From NCBI GenBank assembly GCA_020638695.1, contig JACKIB010000001.1, positions 496,001 through 560,000 of the forward strand: a stretch of DNA of 64,000 nt, read 5' to 3'. Within the stretch, counting starts at the first letter, position 1; each line of letters begins with the position of its first letter. Positions 53,696 to 62,376 of the stretch are shown one piece after another. Source of the DNA: Planctomycetota bacterium. Lineage in GTDB: Bacteria > Planctomycetota > UBA1135 > UBA2386. A program made the position numbers and the translations under genes. The notes under the pieces were generated by a model. It was given only the letters and a program-made list of their open reading frames with translations, did no database searches and was not told the DNA's origin.

Positions 53696-54595
53696 ATGAA
53701 GATCGCTCTCGCCCTAGCACTCGCGCTGGCCGCCTCCTCCCTCACCGCCCAGACCGTTACCACCCTCGGCGGGACGACGAACACATCAGCCCGCACCTTG
53801 AACGGCAAGGGCAACGCGATCCTGATGAACGCCTCGGTGACGATGCTCAGCTTCGAGATGTACCTGAACATCCCCGGGCCCGAGACCCTGACCTTCTACA
53901 TCTATCGGCACCACACCGACAGCGGCACCTTCAACTTGATGAAGTCCTGGAATGTGCAGGTCAACGGCTCCAGCGCGGGGACGACCTGGTACTCCTCCGG
54001 CATCGTGCCGACGCCGCTACTGTGCGGGAACAGCTACATCCTCGGTGTGTCCTGGAACACCAGCGTCACGTACCACTACAGCATCGGGACCTGCCGCAGC
54101 CCGTTCGCGCTCGGTACCTGGCTGAGCGGCAGCACGGTCAATCAACCGCCCCCGCAGACCGAGTCCGTCGGCTGCGACTCCGCGCAGTACTATCAACGCA
54201 TCACCACCACACCCTTGCCCGCGGTGTCGTGCGTCGGGACCGGGTGTGCCGGCACCTCCAAGGCGCCGCGCCTGGTGCCGGCGACGCCGCCGGTGCTCGG
54301 CACCACGTTGACGCTCGACTTGGTCGACGGCGTGGGCTCGACGCCGGCGCTGATGCTGCTCTCGCCGTTCAAGCCGCTACCGACGCCGATCCCGGTCCTC
54401 GGCTGCTCGGTGTGGGTGGACCTGAGCCAGCCCTACGCGAACCTGACCGGCAGCCTGTCGAGCGCCGGGCAGTGGACGCTGAGCATCCCGATCCCCAACA
54501 GCACCATCTACCGCGGCCAACAGATCACCATGCAGGCCGGTGTCCTGGGTTCACGTTTGGACACCAGCACGGCGGTAGACCTCACGGTGTACTGA
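53696..54595 (+). CDS. Secreted protein with C-terminal surface domain
   Basis: The 299-residue product has a signal peptide ending S-S-L-T-A-Q. An N-terminal beta-sandwich-like domain (about 20-165) has V-T-M-L-S-F-E-M-Y-L-N and Y-H-Y-S-I-G-T-C. The C-terminal part has P-V-L-G-C-S-V-W-V-D-L-S and ends S-T-A-V-D-L-T-V-Y, the shared domain of this window. The function is unknown; surface binding is likely. Confidence 0.85.
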   Translation: MKIALALALALAASSLTAQTVTTLGGTTNTSARTLNGKGNAILMNASVTMLSFEMYLNIPGPETLTFYIYRHHTDSGTFNLMKSWNVQVNGSSAGTTWYSSGIVPTPLLCGNSYILGVSWNTSVTYHYSIGTCRSPFALGTWLSGSTVNQPPPQTESVGCDSAQYYQRITTTPLPAVSCVGTGCAGTSKAPRLVPATPPVLGTTLTLDLVDGVGSTPALMLLSPFKPLPTPIPVLGCSVWVDLSQPYANLTGSLSSAGQWTLSIPIPNSTIYRGQQITMQAGVLGSRLDTSTAVDLTVY

Positions 54596-54714
54596 AGAAG
54601 AAGAAGCACCAGCGCCCCGCCGCCCGTCGTGCAAGCGGACCCCAGGGAGTACGCGGTGCGGACAGACGTCTCGAGGAGTGACTCCGGATCGTCCGGGCCC
54701 CGCGCGACCCGGAC

Positions 54715-55935
54715 CTACCGCGCCGCCACCGCTTCCGACAGCAGCGAGTCCAGTCCGCGACCGTACACCAACCGCAGCGCGCGATCGCTCTCGGTGCCGC
54801 GGCCCAACTCGCCGAGCAGCTGACGCAGCAAGCGCGCCTTGCCGCGGCGCAACAGGTGGTCGACCAACAGCAGCGACTGCGCGTAGCCACGGCGCACGAG
54901 GTCTTCGTCCCGGTTGCTGGCGAACGCGCCGAGGAACACCGCGCGCGGCAGCAGTCCATCGGCGCCTGAGCGGAAGCGCGCTGCCAGCCCGAGCGCACTG
55001 CGGCCCTCGAGCACCTGGGCGTAGCCCTCGTGCAACCACAGCGGTGCCTTGGGGTGCAGCTCGTGCAGGAACGCGTGGGTGAGCTCGTGACGCAGATCGC
55101 GGCGCAGCTCGCTCGTGCTCGCCGGCCACTGCCGGAGCGCGACGCGCAGCTTGCCGTCGTAGTAGGCCCGCGCCCAGGCGTGGGCGCTGCGCACCCGCAG
55201 GAACTGCGCCTTGGTGTACAGCACCACCTTGATCCGTTTGGCCGGCCGCGCCCCCAGCGCCTGGCCGAGCTCGCGGTGCGCCTGCTCGAGAATGCGCAAC
55301 ACGGACTCGGCGGCGCGGTCGAGCCCCTGCTTGCCGGTCGGCATCGACAGCTCGAAGCTGCCGCGGGCGATTCGAGTGAACCCGGCTTCGACTTCCGCTT
55401 CGCGCGACAGCTTGCGCGCTTCGAACGCGTAGTCGCGCCGCCCCGGCTCCTGCGCCGCCGCGCGCGACAGCAGGTGGCTGGCGCGTTCGGTGTCGTCGTG
55501 CTGCACCGCGATGCGCCCCAGCACGCCCAAGGCGTGGCTGTTGTTCGGTTCGAGCTTCAGCACCCGCTCCATCAGCTCCTTGGCCTCGCGGGCGCGATGC
55601 TGCTTCATGCGGATCACTCCGAGGCTCTGCAGGATCTTCGCGTTGCCCGGCTCTAGACGGTCTGCGGCGGCGAAGTCGTGCGCAGCGCCGTCGAGGTCCC
55701 CGGCGCGGAAGCGCACGGCCCCGCGCCGGGTGTGCGCAGCCGCGAGCAACTGCTGCAATCGCGGGTCGGTGCTCTTGCTCAACGCCTCGCCGAGCGAGGT
55801 GATCGCCTGCCCAGGGTTGCCCGCTTCCAGCGCCTTCGCCGCCCGGTGGAGTACCGTCTCGACCACCTGCGACTGGGCCGATCCGACGGTGGCGAGCGCC
55901 AGCGTGACGCAGATTCCGACGGCGACGGGCTGCAT
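54715..55935 (-). CDS. Secreted TPR protein with MA-family zinc peptidase domain
   Basis: The 406-residue product has a signal peptide ending G-S-A-Q. TPR repeats (about 25-165) include A-I-T-S-L-G-E-A-L and A-L-G-V-L-G-R-I-A-V. A peptidase MA-like domain (PF13485) has H283-E-L-T-H287 and the third ligand E303 in L-H-E-G-Y-A-Q. It is probably an extracytoplasmic metalloprotease. It is divergent from recQ. The start at 55935 opens the signal peptide. Confidence 0.85.
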   Translation of the reverse strand: MQPVAVGICVTLALATVGSAQSQVVETVLHRAAKALEAGNPGQAITSLGEALSKSTDPRLQQLLAAAHTRRGAVRFRAGDLDGAAHDFAAADRLEPGNAKILQSLGVIRMKQHRAREAKELMERVLKLEPNNSHALGVLGRIAVQHDDTERASHLLSRAAAQEPGRRDYAFEARKLSREAEVEAGFTRIARGSFELSMPTGKQGLDRAAESVLRILEQAHRELGQALGARPAKRIKVVLYTKAQFLRVRSAHAWARAYYDGKLRVALRQWPASTSELRRDLRHELTHAFLHELHPKAPLWLHEGYAQVLEGRSALGLAARFRSGADGLLPRAVFLGAFASNRDEDLVRRGYAQSLLLVDHLLRRGKARLLRQLLGELGRGTESDRALRLVYGRGLDSLLSEAVAAR

Positions 55936-56029
55936 GTGGGGTTCTTCGACAGTTCTGGCGCGAGACTGACCCGCGGCGCGGCACCGCCATTGGGAGCGGC
56001 GGGTCGGATCCGTAGAGTCGACCTCGCCG

Positions 56030-57727
56030 ATGACCGATCCACGTGCCGCGCTGCAAGAGCTGTTCGGGTTCGCCGAGTTCCGCGGACCGCAGGAGGAGAT
56101 CATCCGCCACGTGTCGGCCGGCGGCGATGCCCTCGTGGTGATGCCAACCGGCGACGGCAAGTCGCTGTGCTACCAACTGCCGGCTCTGCTGCAGAACGCG
56201 GTCACGCTGGTGGTCAGCCCACTGATCGCGCTGATGGAGGACCAGGTCGCGGCGCTGCGCCGTCGCGGCCTACCGGCGACCTGCATCCACTCGATGCTCG
56301 ACCGCGCGCAGCGAGACAGCCGTCTGCGCGACGTGCAGGCCGGTGCGGTTCGGTTGCTGTACGTCACCCCCGAGCGGTTCCGGGTCGGCGGCTTCCTCGC
56401 GGCACTGCGCAGCGTCGAGGTCGCGCTGCTGGCGGTCGACGAGGCCCACTGCGTCAGCCAGTGGGGCCACGACTTCCGCCCGGACTACCGCCGCCTGGGC
56501 GAGGTGCGTGAGCAGCTGGGGTCGCCGCCGTGCATCGCCCTCACCGCCACCGCGACCCCCACGGTGCAGCAAGACATCCTCGCGGCGCTGGACATGAAGA
56601 CGGCGCGCGTGTTCCACACCGGAATCGAGCGCCAGAACCTGTTCCTCGCGGTGCACCACGCCGAATCGATCGAGGAGAAGGTCGATACCGTGCTCGCGCG
56701 CATCACTGCGCTGGGCGGACCGGGCATCGTATACAGCGCGATCATCCGCGACCTGCACGACCTGGAGGATCGGCTGCGCCGGCGCGGTTTCGATCCGATC
56801 GTCTACCACGGCAAGCTGTCGGCCAACGAGCGCAAGCTGCACCAGGAGCAGTTCCTGGCGACGCGTGACAACGTGATCCTGGCGACCAACGCGTTTGGTA
56901 TGGGCGTGGACAAGCCCGACATCCGCTTCATCCTGCACTTCCAGATCCCCCGCACGCTGGAGGCCTACTACCAGGAGATCGGCCGGGCCGGCCGCGACGG
57001 GCGCGGCAGCTACTGCGAGCTCGTGTACCTCGAAGAGGACGTGTCGATCCAACGCAGCTTCACCGAGTGGGCCAACCCCGACCAGGCGTTCCTGACGCAG
57101 ATCGTGCAGCACCTCGCCGGTCTCGGCGAGCGCCTCAACAGCATCGATTCCGACGCGCTGCGCGACACCTTCTTGGTCAAGCAGAAGCACGATGGCCGGG
57201 TGGACACGTGCCTGCGGCTGCTGCGCGCCGGCGGGTGCATCGACGGCGAACTCGGGCTCGACGCGGTGTGGCTGCGCACGCCTGCACCCCACGAGATCGC
57301 CGAGTGGCTGCCGGATGACAAGCGCAAGCGCGACTTGATGGGGCTACTGCAGATGGTGCAGTACGCCCGCACGCCGCGGTGCCGGAAGGCGTACATCCAC
57401 GAGTACTTCGGCTTCGCCGACCAACCGGACGCGTGCGGCGCGTGCGACGCATGCCTCGACCCCGCCGCTTGGCTCGACACCCACCTGCCGCCGGCGGCTC
57501 GGCAGCCGATCCCACGGCACGTCGCGGCGTCGGACCGCGCCCCCGGCAACACCCCGGTGCAGCGCGGGGACTGGATCGAGGTACGCGGCGTCGGACCGTG
57601 CGCGGTGAAGCGCGTCCACCTACACGGCAAGCGGGTGTCCGTCGACGTGGAGGTGGCGCGTGACCTCAGCGAGCGCACCTTCGATCTCGGGCGGGTGCGC
57701 TGGCGGACCGTCGACCCCGGGTCGTGA
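56030..57727 (+). CDS. recQ: RecQ-type ATP-dependent DNA helicase
   Basis: The 565-residue product has the RecQ motifs: 0 (F-G-F-A-E-F-R-G-P-Q), Walker A P-T-G-D-G-K-S-L-C-Y-Q near 39-49 (usual G-G-G-K-S is G-D-G-K-S here), D-E-A-H-C-V-S-Q-W-G-H-D-F-R, and motif VI Q-E-I-G-R-A-G-R-D-G. A zinc-binding region has C-R-K-A-Y and C-G-A-C-D-A-C. It has no HRDC domain; a small domain with G-D-W-I-E-V-R-G-V-G (DUF3553-like) ends the protein. It unwinds DNA in repair. Confidence 0.92.
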   Translation: MTDPRAALQELFGFAEFRGPQEEIIRHVSAGGDALVVMPTGDGKSLCYQLPALLQNAVTLVVSPLIALMEDQVAALRRRGLPATCIHSMLDRAQRDSRLRDVQAGAVRLLYVTPERFRVGGFLAALRSVEVALLAVDEAHCVSQWGHDFRPDYRRLGEVREQLGSPPCIALTATATPTVQQDILAALDMKTARVFHTGIERQNLFLAVHHAESIEEKVDTVLARITALGGPGIVYSAIIRDLHDLEDRLRRRGFDPIVYHGKLSANERKLHQEQFLATRDNVILATNAFGMGVDKPDIRFILHFQIPRTLEAYYQEIGRAGRDGRGSYCELVYLEEDVSIQRSFTEWANPDQAFLTQIVQHLAGLGERLNSIDSDALRDTFLVKQKHDGRVDTCLRLLRAGGCIDGELGLDAVWLRTPAPHEIAEWLPDDKRKRDLMGLLQMVQYARTPRCRKAYIHEYFGFADQPDACGACDACLDPAAWLDTHLPPAARQPIPRHVAASDRAPGNTPVQRGDWIEVRGVGPCAVKRVHLHGKRVSVDVEVARDLSERTFDLGRVRWRTVDPGS

Positions 57728-57754
57728 CCCCGCGGCGGCGACACCGGGTGCCGC

Positions 57755-59554
57755 TCAGCGCAGCCGAAGCGATTCCGGCAGCATCGCCCACACATAGGTC
57801 GGGCGCGACGCGGTGAGCTGATCGAACACGATCTGCAGCGCGGTCTCGAGCCCGGGTCTCGTACCGAGCACGCGCTGGGCTGCCGGCGGCAGCAGTGCCT
57901 TGGCACCCATCATGCTCTCGACCAGCGCCGCGAACGAATCCGCGGGCTTGGGCAGGTGGGTCACCGCGTAGCCCGGCTCGAGCTTCGCTTGGTTGGCGAC
58001 GTGCGTCACCGCGTCGGCCAGACCGCCGAGGTGATCGACCAGGCGCCGCTCCTTGGCCTGTTCCCCGGACCAGACCCGGCCCCCGGCGATCTTCAGCACC
58101 TCGGTCACGGGAATGTCCCGCGACGCTGCGACGTGGCTGGTGAAGCGGTCGTACACGTCATCGATGAACCGCTGGATGGTCGCCTTGTGCTCACCGCTCC
58201 ACGGCCGATCCGCGGTGAAGTAGGCACCCTCGTCGAGGGCGACCACTTCCTCGTGCAGACCGACGCGGCGCATCAGGGCTCCGGTACTCGGCTTCATGCC
58301 GAACACGCCGATCGAACCCGTGATGGTCGACGCTTCGGCGAAGATCGGCTTGCCGAAGCAGGTGACGTAGTAGCCGCCGGACGCGGCGACGCGCCCCATG
58401 GAGCACACCACCGGCTTGGCCTTCGCGAGGCTCTTCAGCGCCAGCAGGATCGCTTCGCTCGCGGTCGCCGAGCCACCCGGCGAGTTGATGCGCACGACCA
58501 CCGCCTTGCACCCGGAGTCGCCACGCAGCTTGTGGATCAGCCGCACCGTCGGGCCGGACACGATGTTGCCGGGCCGGCTCTTCTCTCCGTCGACGATCGC
58601 GCCGGAGAGGTGGAGCACCACCACGCCGCTGTCGATCTTGTCGCGCGCCTGCTTCGGGTTGAACAGGTTACTCAGCAGCGAGAACACGTTCACCGTCTCG
58701 CGCTTCTTCTTCTTCACCACGTCGGTGAACGCCACCTTGCTGCGACCGGTCACCTTGGCGAACGCGCTCTTCGCGCCGGTCCACGGCACCAAATCGTCGA
58801 CCAGCCCGGCCTCCCGCGCCTGCTTGGCCGGCAGGATGCGGTGTTCCTGCAGCGCCCGCACCTTGGTCGCCGGGAGCTTCCGTCCGGTTGCTACCCGCCG
58901 CACGATGTCGTCGTTGATCGAACCGAGCATCGCCAGGTAGTGCTTGCGCAGGTGCACGCTCATCTGCGACAGGACGTACGGCTCGACCGCCCCCTTGAAG
59001 TCACCGCAGCGCACCACGTCCATGTGCACACCCAGCAGGTCGAGCGCGTCCTTCATGAAGGTGATCGACATCGCCACCGAAGGCAGCTCGACCATGCCCA
59101 TGTCGGCCATCACCACGCGGTCGCACTGTGACGCGAGCTGGATCTGCAGCGACCCGGCGTGCTCGAGGTACGCGGTGATCCGTTTGCCGGAGCGGCGCAG
59201 GAACGCGAGGCAGCGCTCCATCTCGCTCATCTGTGCGAGGTTCATCCCGAAGCTCCCGGTCAGATCGAGCAGCAGCTCCTGGCTCGGCTCCTTGCTCAGC
59301 TCCTCGAGTCGCTCCACGAGTTCGTAGAACGCCTTGGGTTTGGCGTTGCCGCCAGTCAGCACCGACGTGAGGTCGACCCCCATCTCCGGGAGGTCGGCGT
59401 ACACCCCGCTCGGCCGCAGGTAGAGAACCGCCGGCTCGGACTTCGAGTTCGGTTCGGCTTTCGCCGCCTTGTTCGGGGCCTTGGTGGCTACTTCGGCCTG
59501 GGCCGAGAGGGGAGCTAGGGCACAGAGGAGCAGCAGTCCGGTGGAGCGGATCAT
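57755..59554 (-). CDS. sppA: Signal peptide peptidase SppA-like S49 protease
   Basis: The 599-residue product has a signal or anchor segment ending L-S-A-Q-A and two S49 domains (PF01343). The general base is K187 in G-D-F-K-G-A-V-E-P-Y, and the nucleophile is S392 in G-R-V-A-A-S-G-G-Y-Y, matching E. coli K209/S409. It degrades leftover signal peptides at the membrane. The start at 59554 precedes the signal segment. Confidence 0.92.
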   Translation of the reverse strand: MIRSTGLLLLCALAPLSAQAEVATKAPNKAAKAEPNSKSEPAVLYLRPSGVYADLPEMGVDLTSVLTGGNAKPKAFYELVERLEELSKEPSQELLLDLTGSFGMNLAQMSEMERCLAFLRRSGKRITAYLEHAGSLQIQLASQCDRVVMADMGMVELPSVAMSITFMKDALDLLGVHMDVVRCGDFKGAVEPYVLSQMSVHLRKHYLAMLGSINDDIVRRVATGRKLPATKVRALQEHRILPAKQAREAGLVDDLVPWTGAKSAFAKVTGRSKVAFTDVVKKKKRETVNVFSLLSNLFNPKQARDKIDSGVVVLHLSGAIVDGEKSRPGNIVSGPTVRLIHKLRGDSGCKAVVVRINSPGGSATASEAILLALKSLAKAKPVVCSMGRVAASGGYYVTCFGKPIFAEASTITGSIGVFGMKPSTGALMRRVGLHEEVVALDEGAYFTADRPWSGEHKATIQRFIDDVYDRFTSHVAASRDIPVTEVLKIAGGRVWSGEQAKERRLVDHLGGLADAVTHVANQAKLEPGYAVTHLPKPADSFAALVESMMGAKALLPPAAQRVLGTRPGLETALQIVFDQLTASRPTYVWAMLPESLRLR

Positions 59555-59818
59555 GGTCGCGTGGGGTTTCGGAGGGGGTTGCGGAGGCGGGCTGGTGGCC
59601 AGCACGCCAGCATAACCGTCATCGACCGGCGGCCAGGGGCAGCCGGAGCCCGGACGCGACTCGGTGGGCGCCGGTGGCTGGATGCGGTGGGCAGTGCGGT
59701 GCCTGTGGCACGCGATCGCCCGCGGCCGGAGGTACTCCGCGAAGACGGCTCGGGCGCCACCGGCTTCGTGGGCCATGGCCTGCTGCAGGCGCTGGGCCCC
59801 GGCGACACCCAGCAGGGG

Positions 59819-60838
59819 TCAGAACACGTCGGTGTCGCCGATCCCGAAGTACCAGCGGCGCTGCACCCAATCGATCGAGGGAGCCGAGCCGTACAGCTTG
59901 ATGCACAGGTTGAATGGACTGTCCTCGGCGGTGAAACCGCGCGCCTCGGCGACCGCGAACAGCGGACTCCACGGCGGCAGCCACATCTCCACCCGCTGCT
60001 GGCCGACGTCCCGGGCGCGCCGCACCGCGTGCGCCCACAACCGCACCGCCGCACCGGGATCGTCGCCGGCGACCAGGCACTCGGTGACCGCCTGGATCGG
60101 AGGGCCGGTCCAGTCGTCGCGCAGCACGCAAAGTCCACGCAGCTCCCCGTCCGCGGCCGCTAGGCCGAACGACGTGTAGCGCGCGAACGGGCAGTCGGCG
60201 TAGCGCCAGTTGAGGAACGCCGCATCGCGCACGGTACCCATCGCGACGCCGAGCCGCTCCCACAACCGGTCGGCCCGCGCGTCGAAGCGCGGCAGCGCAA
60301 CGATCTCACCGGCCGGGTCGCCCCCCACCTCGACCTCGACGTCGTCGGACTTGGCGAACAGGTTGCGGCCCAATGTCCGCACCGGGGCGTGCACCGGCGT
60401 GTAGCCGAGCATCCGCACGCCGATTCGGAACGCCTTCTTGTTCGGAAAGCCGTAGCCGTACGCGTTGCGTTCCGGCACGCCCCAGGTGTCGAAGTAGCGG
60501 CGCGCGGTCCTGAGGAACAAGCCCTCGCTCTTCAACCCACGGCGGTACTCCGCACGCACCATCGAGTCCACGCCCTGCCCGCAGGTGGCGGTGCGGCCAT
60601 CGACCACCACGCGGTACGGAATGCACGCGTAGTGCCCGGCGATCCGTCCGCCGGGCTCCTCGGCGACCACGATCTGGTGCCCGGCCGGATTGTCGCGGTA
60701 GATCCACGCCCATTGCTCGAGGGTGCGCGGGGTGTACCCGGGATCGTCCTCGCCGAACACGTCGTTGAGCAGCCCGACGATGCCGATCTCGTCACCCGGC
60801 CGGTAGTCGCGGATCAGCAGGTCGTCGAGGTCGGGCAT
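59819..60838 (-). CDS. GNAT-family N-acyltransferase
   Basis: The 339-residue product has two GNAT-like halves. The first has I-V-V-A-E-E-P-G-G-R-I-A-G-H-Y and a likely acetyl-CoA loop G-Q-G-V-D-S-M-V-R-A-E-Y-R-R-G. The second, near 200-320, has V-A-M-G-T-V and C-V-L-R-D-D-W. It resembles Eis/mycothiol-synthase-like two-domain enzymes. The substrate is unknown. Confidence 0.75.
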   Translation of the reverse strand: MPDLDDLLIRDYRPGDEIGIVGLLNDVFGEDDPGYTPRTLEQWAWIYRDNPAGHQIVVAEEPGGRIAGHYACIPYRVVVDGRTATCGQGVDSMVRAEYRRGLKSEGLFLRTARRYFDTWGVPERNAYGYGFPNKKAFRIGVRMLGYTPVHAPVRTLGRNLFAKSDDVEVEVGGDPAGEIVALPRFDARADRLWERLGVAMGTVRDAAFLNWRYADCPFARYTSFGLAAADGELRGLCVLRDDWTGPPIQAVTECLVAGDDPGAAVRLWAHAVRRARDVGQQRVEMWLPPWSPLFAVAEARGFTAEDSPFNLCIKLYGSAPSIDWVQRRWYFGIGDTDVF

Positions 60839-60907
60839 GGGAAACGAAGCGCGGCGGCGCAACCACCATATCGCCGGGGTGCGCGTTCGGCGTATCGTGA
60901 GCGCAGG

Positions 60908-60967
60908 CCTGGCGTCGACTATTCACGAACGACTTCGCGAAGTCGTGTGAGGTCGCACGACGCCAGG
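60908..60967. repeat. Nested inverted repeat
   Basis: CCTGGCGTCG (60908-60917) and CGACGCCAGG (60958-60967) form an outer 10-bp stem. Between them ACGACTTCGCGAAGTCGT (60929-60946) is a perfect 18-base palindrome. It is in the 235-base gap between divergent genes, so a protein-binding site or a dispersed palindromic repeat is possible. Confidence 0.5.
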
Positions 60968-61073
60968 GCACGGTCGGTCTTGCACGGAGGCGAGGTGCCT
61001 CCTGCTCGAGGGAGCCCGCCGCGGGCCTCCAGCGAGCGCAGCAATTCGGTCACGTTTGGTCCTGGCTCCGGTC

Positions 61074-61496
61074 ATGAATCACCGCTTCTCCACCCGTTTG
61101 GCCGTCCGTTGGAAGGATGTCGACAGCTTCGGCATCGTCAACAACGCGGTCTACTCGACGCTGATCGAGCAGGCCCGGTTCGAGTACTTCGGCCACCTCG
61201 ACCTGTTGCCCGGCGGGAACTTCCCGTTCGTGGTCGGCAGCACCAGCCTTCGCTTCCTCCGGCCGGCCCGCGCCGGGATGGAACTCGAGGTCGGGGTGCG
61301 GGTGAACCGCTTGGGCAGCAAGAGCCTGGACATGGACTACGTGATCCGCCACGGCGACGAGCTTCTCGTGGCGGCGGATGCCGGGCTGGTGTGGGTCGAC
61401 CGCTCGACGCTGCAGAGCATCGAGATTCCCGACGCTGCACGGCAGCAGATCGCCGCGTTCGAAGGCATCGACGCCGGGCCGACGTCGACGCGCTGA
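61074..61496 (+). CDS. 4-hydroxybenzoyl-CoA-thioesterase-like hotdog protein
   Basis: The 140-residue product has the hotdog-fold thioesterase pattern (PF13279/PF03061): V-R-W-K-D-V-D-S-F-G-I-V-N-N-A-V-Y near 15-30, with the catalytic-type D-S-F-G-I-V-N-N, then E-Q-A-R-F-E-Y-F. It probably hydrolyses an acyl-CoA. The start at 61074 removes a short, poorly supported extension. Confidence 0.88.
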   Translation: MNHRFSTRLAVRWKDVDSFGIVNNAVYSTLIEQARFEYFGHLDLLPGGNFPFVVGSTSLRFLRPARAGMELEVGVRVNRLGSKSLDMDYVIRHGDELLVAADAGLVWVDRSTLQSIEIPDAARQQIAAFEGIDAGPTSTR

Positions 61497-61518
61497 GCGG
61501 CGGGACAGCGTCCGACGA

Positions 61519-62376
61519 TCAGCGCCGCCGCGGCCACAGGCCACGCAGCCACGCGCCGGCCAGCCACACCAAGAACACCGTGTTGGTCACCAGATAGCGC
61601 CGCCACAATCGGCGCGGTTCCTGGCAGACGCGGTACAGCCACTCGAGCCCGAGCTTCTGCCAGATCCGCGGCGCGCGGCGCACCAACCCCGACACCACGT
61701 CGAACGAACCGCCGACGCCGTGCACTACCGCGGCGCCGGTCTCGGCCGCCCAGCGGGCGAGGAACAGCTCCTTGCGCGGTGTCCCCATCCCGACGAACAA
61801 GTAGTCGGCGCCGCTCGCGCGGACTGCCGCGGCAACCTCGCCGGCCTGCTCGGCTGCGAAGTAGCCGTCGCGTGCTCCCGCGATGACCAGGTCGGGGTGG
61901 CGGCGATCGAGCTCGGCGCGCAGTCCCTTCTGCACTTCGGCAGTCGCGCCGAGCAGGTAGACCGAGGAGCCATCGCGTTCGGCGCGAGCCAAGAGCTCGG
62001 TGAACAAGTCGATCCCGGCCACCCGTTCCGGTAGCGGCTGACGCAGGATGCGGCTGGCCCACACCAGCGAAGCTCCGTCGGCGATCACCACGTCGCAACC
62101 GCGGACCGCGGCGGCGAGTTCGGGATCGCGGCGCATCTTCACCACCTTGGCGGCGTTCACCGCGCCCACCACCAGGCGCTGTTCTCGACGGACCGCGGCG
62201 GCACACAGCTCGACCATCTGCGCCATGGTGACGGCGTGGATCGTCACGCCGAACAGCGCACGGGTCGGGACTTCGTCGAGCGAAGCGGACACGTCAGCGG
62301 GCGGCGGAGCGGTGAGAGGTGCGCTCAGGGGTTCCTCGAGGTTTGCCAGTGGTTCGTGGGGAGTCGGCGGCGGCAC
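61519..62376 (-). CDS. WecG/TagA/CpsF-family glycosyltransferase
   Basis: The 285-residue product has the family motifs (PF03808): V-N-A-A-K-V-V-K-M-R-R-D-P-E-L, D-V-V-I-A-D-G-A-S-L-V-W-A-S-R, and V-G-M-G-T-P-R-K-E-L-F-L-A-R-W. It adds a sugar, commonly N-acetylmannosaminuronic acid or similar, to a lipid-linked intermediate. The GTG at 62376 overlaps the previous gene by 83 bases; a GTG at 62292 would almost abut its stop and is a good alternative. Confidence 0.92.
   Translation of the reverse strand: MPPPTPHEPLANLEEPLSAPLTAPPPADVSASLDEVPTRALFGVTIHAVTMAQMVELCAAAVRREQRLVVGAVNAAKVVKMRRDPELAAAVRGCDVVIADGASLVWASRILRQPLPERVAGIDLFTELLARAERDGSSVYLLGATAEVQKGLRAELDRRHPDLVIAGARDGYFAAEQAGEVAAAVRASGADYLFVGMGTPRKELFLARWAAETGAAVVHGVGGSFDVVSGLVRRAPRIWQKLGLEWLYRVCQEPRRLWRRYLVTNTVFLVWLAGAWLRGLWPRRR

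Noticed and set aside
59750..59812. A plus-strand stretch reading G-A-T-G-F-V-G-H-G-L-L-Q-A-L, like an NAD-epimerase start
   Set aside because: No start codon, ribosome site or continuing Rossmann fold follows, and the frame runs antisense into the GNAT gene. Likely chance.
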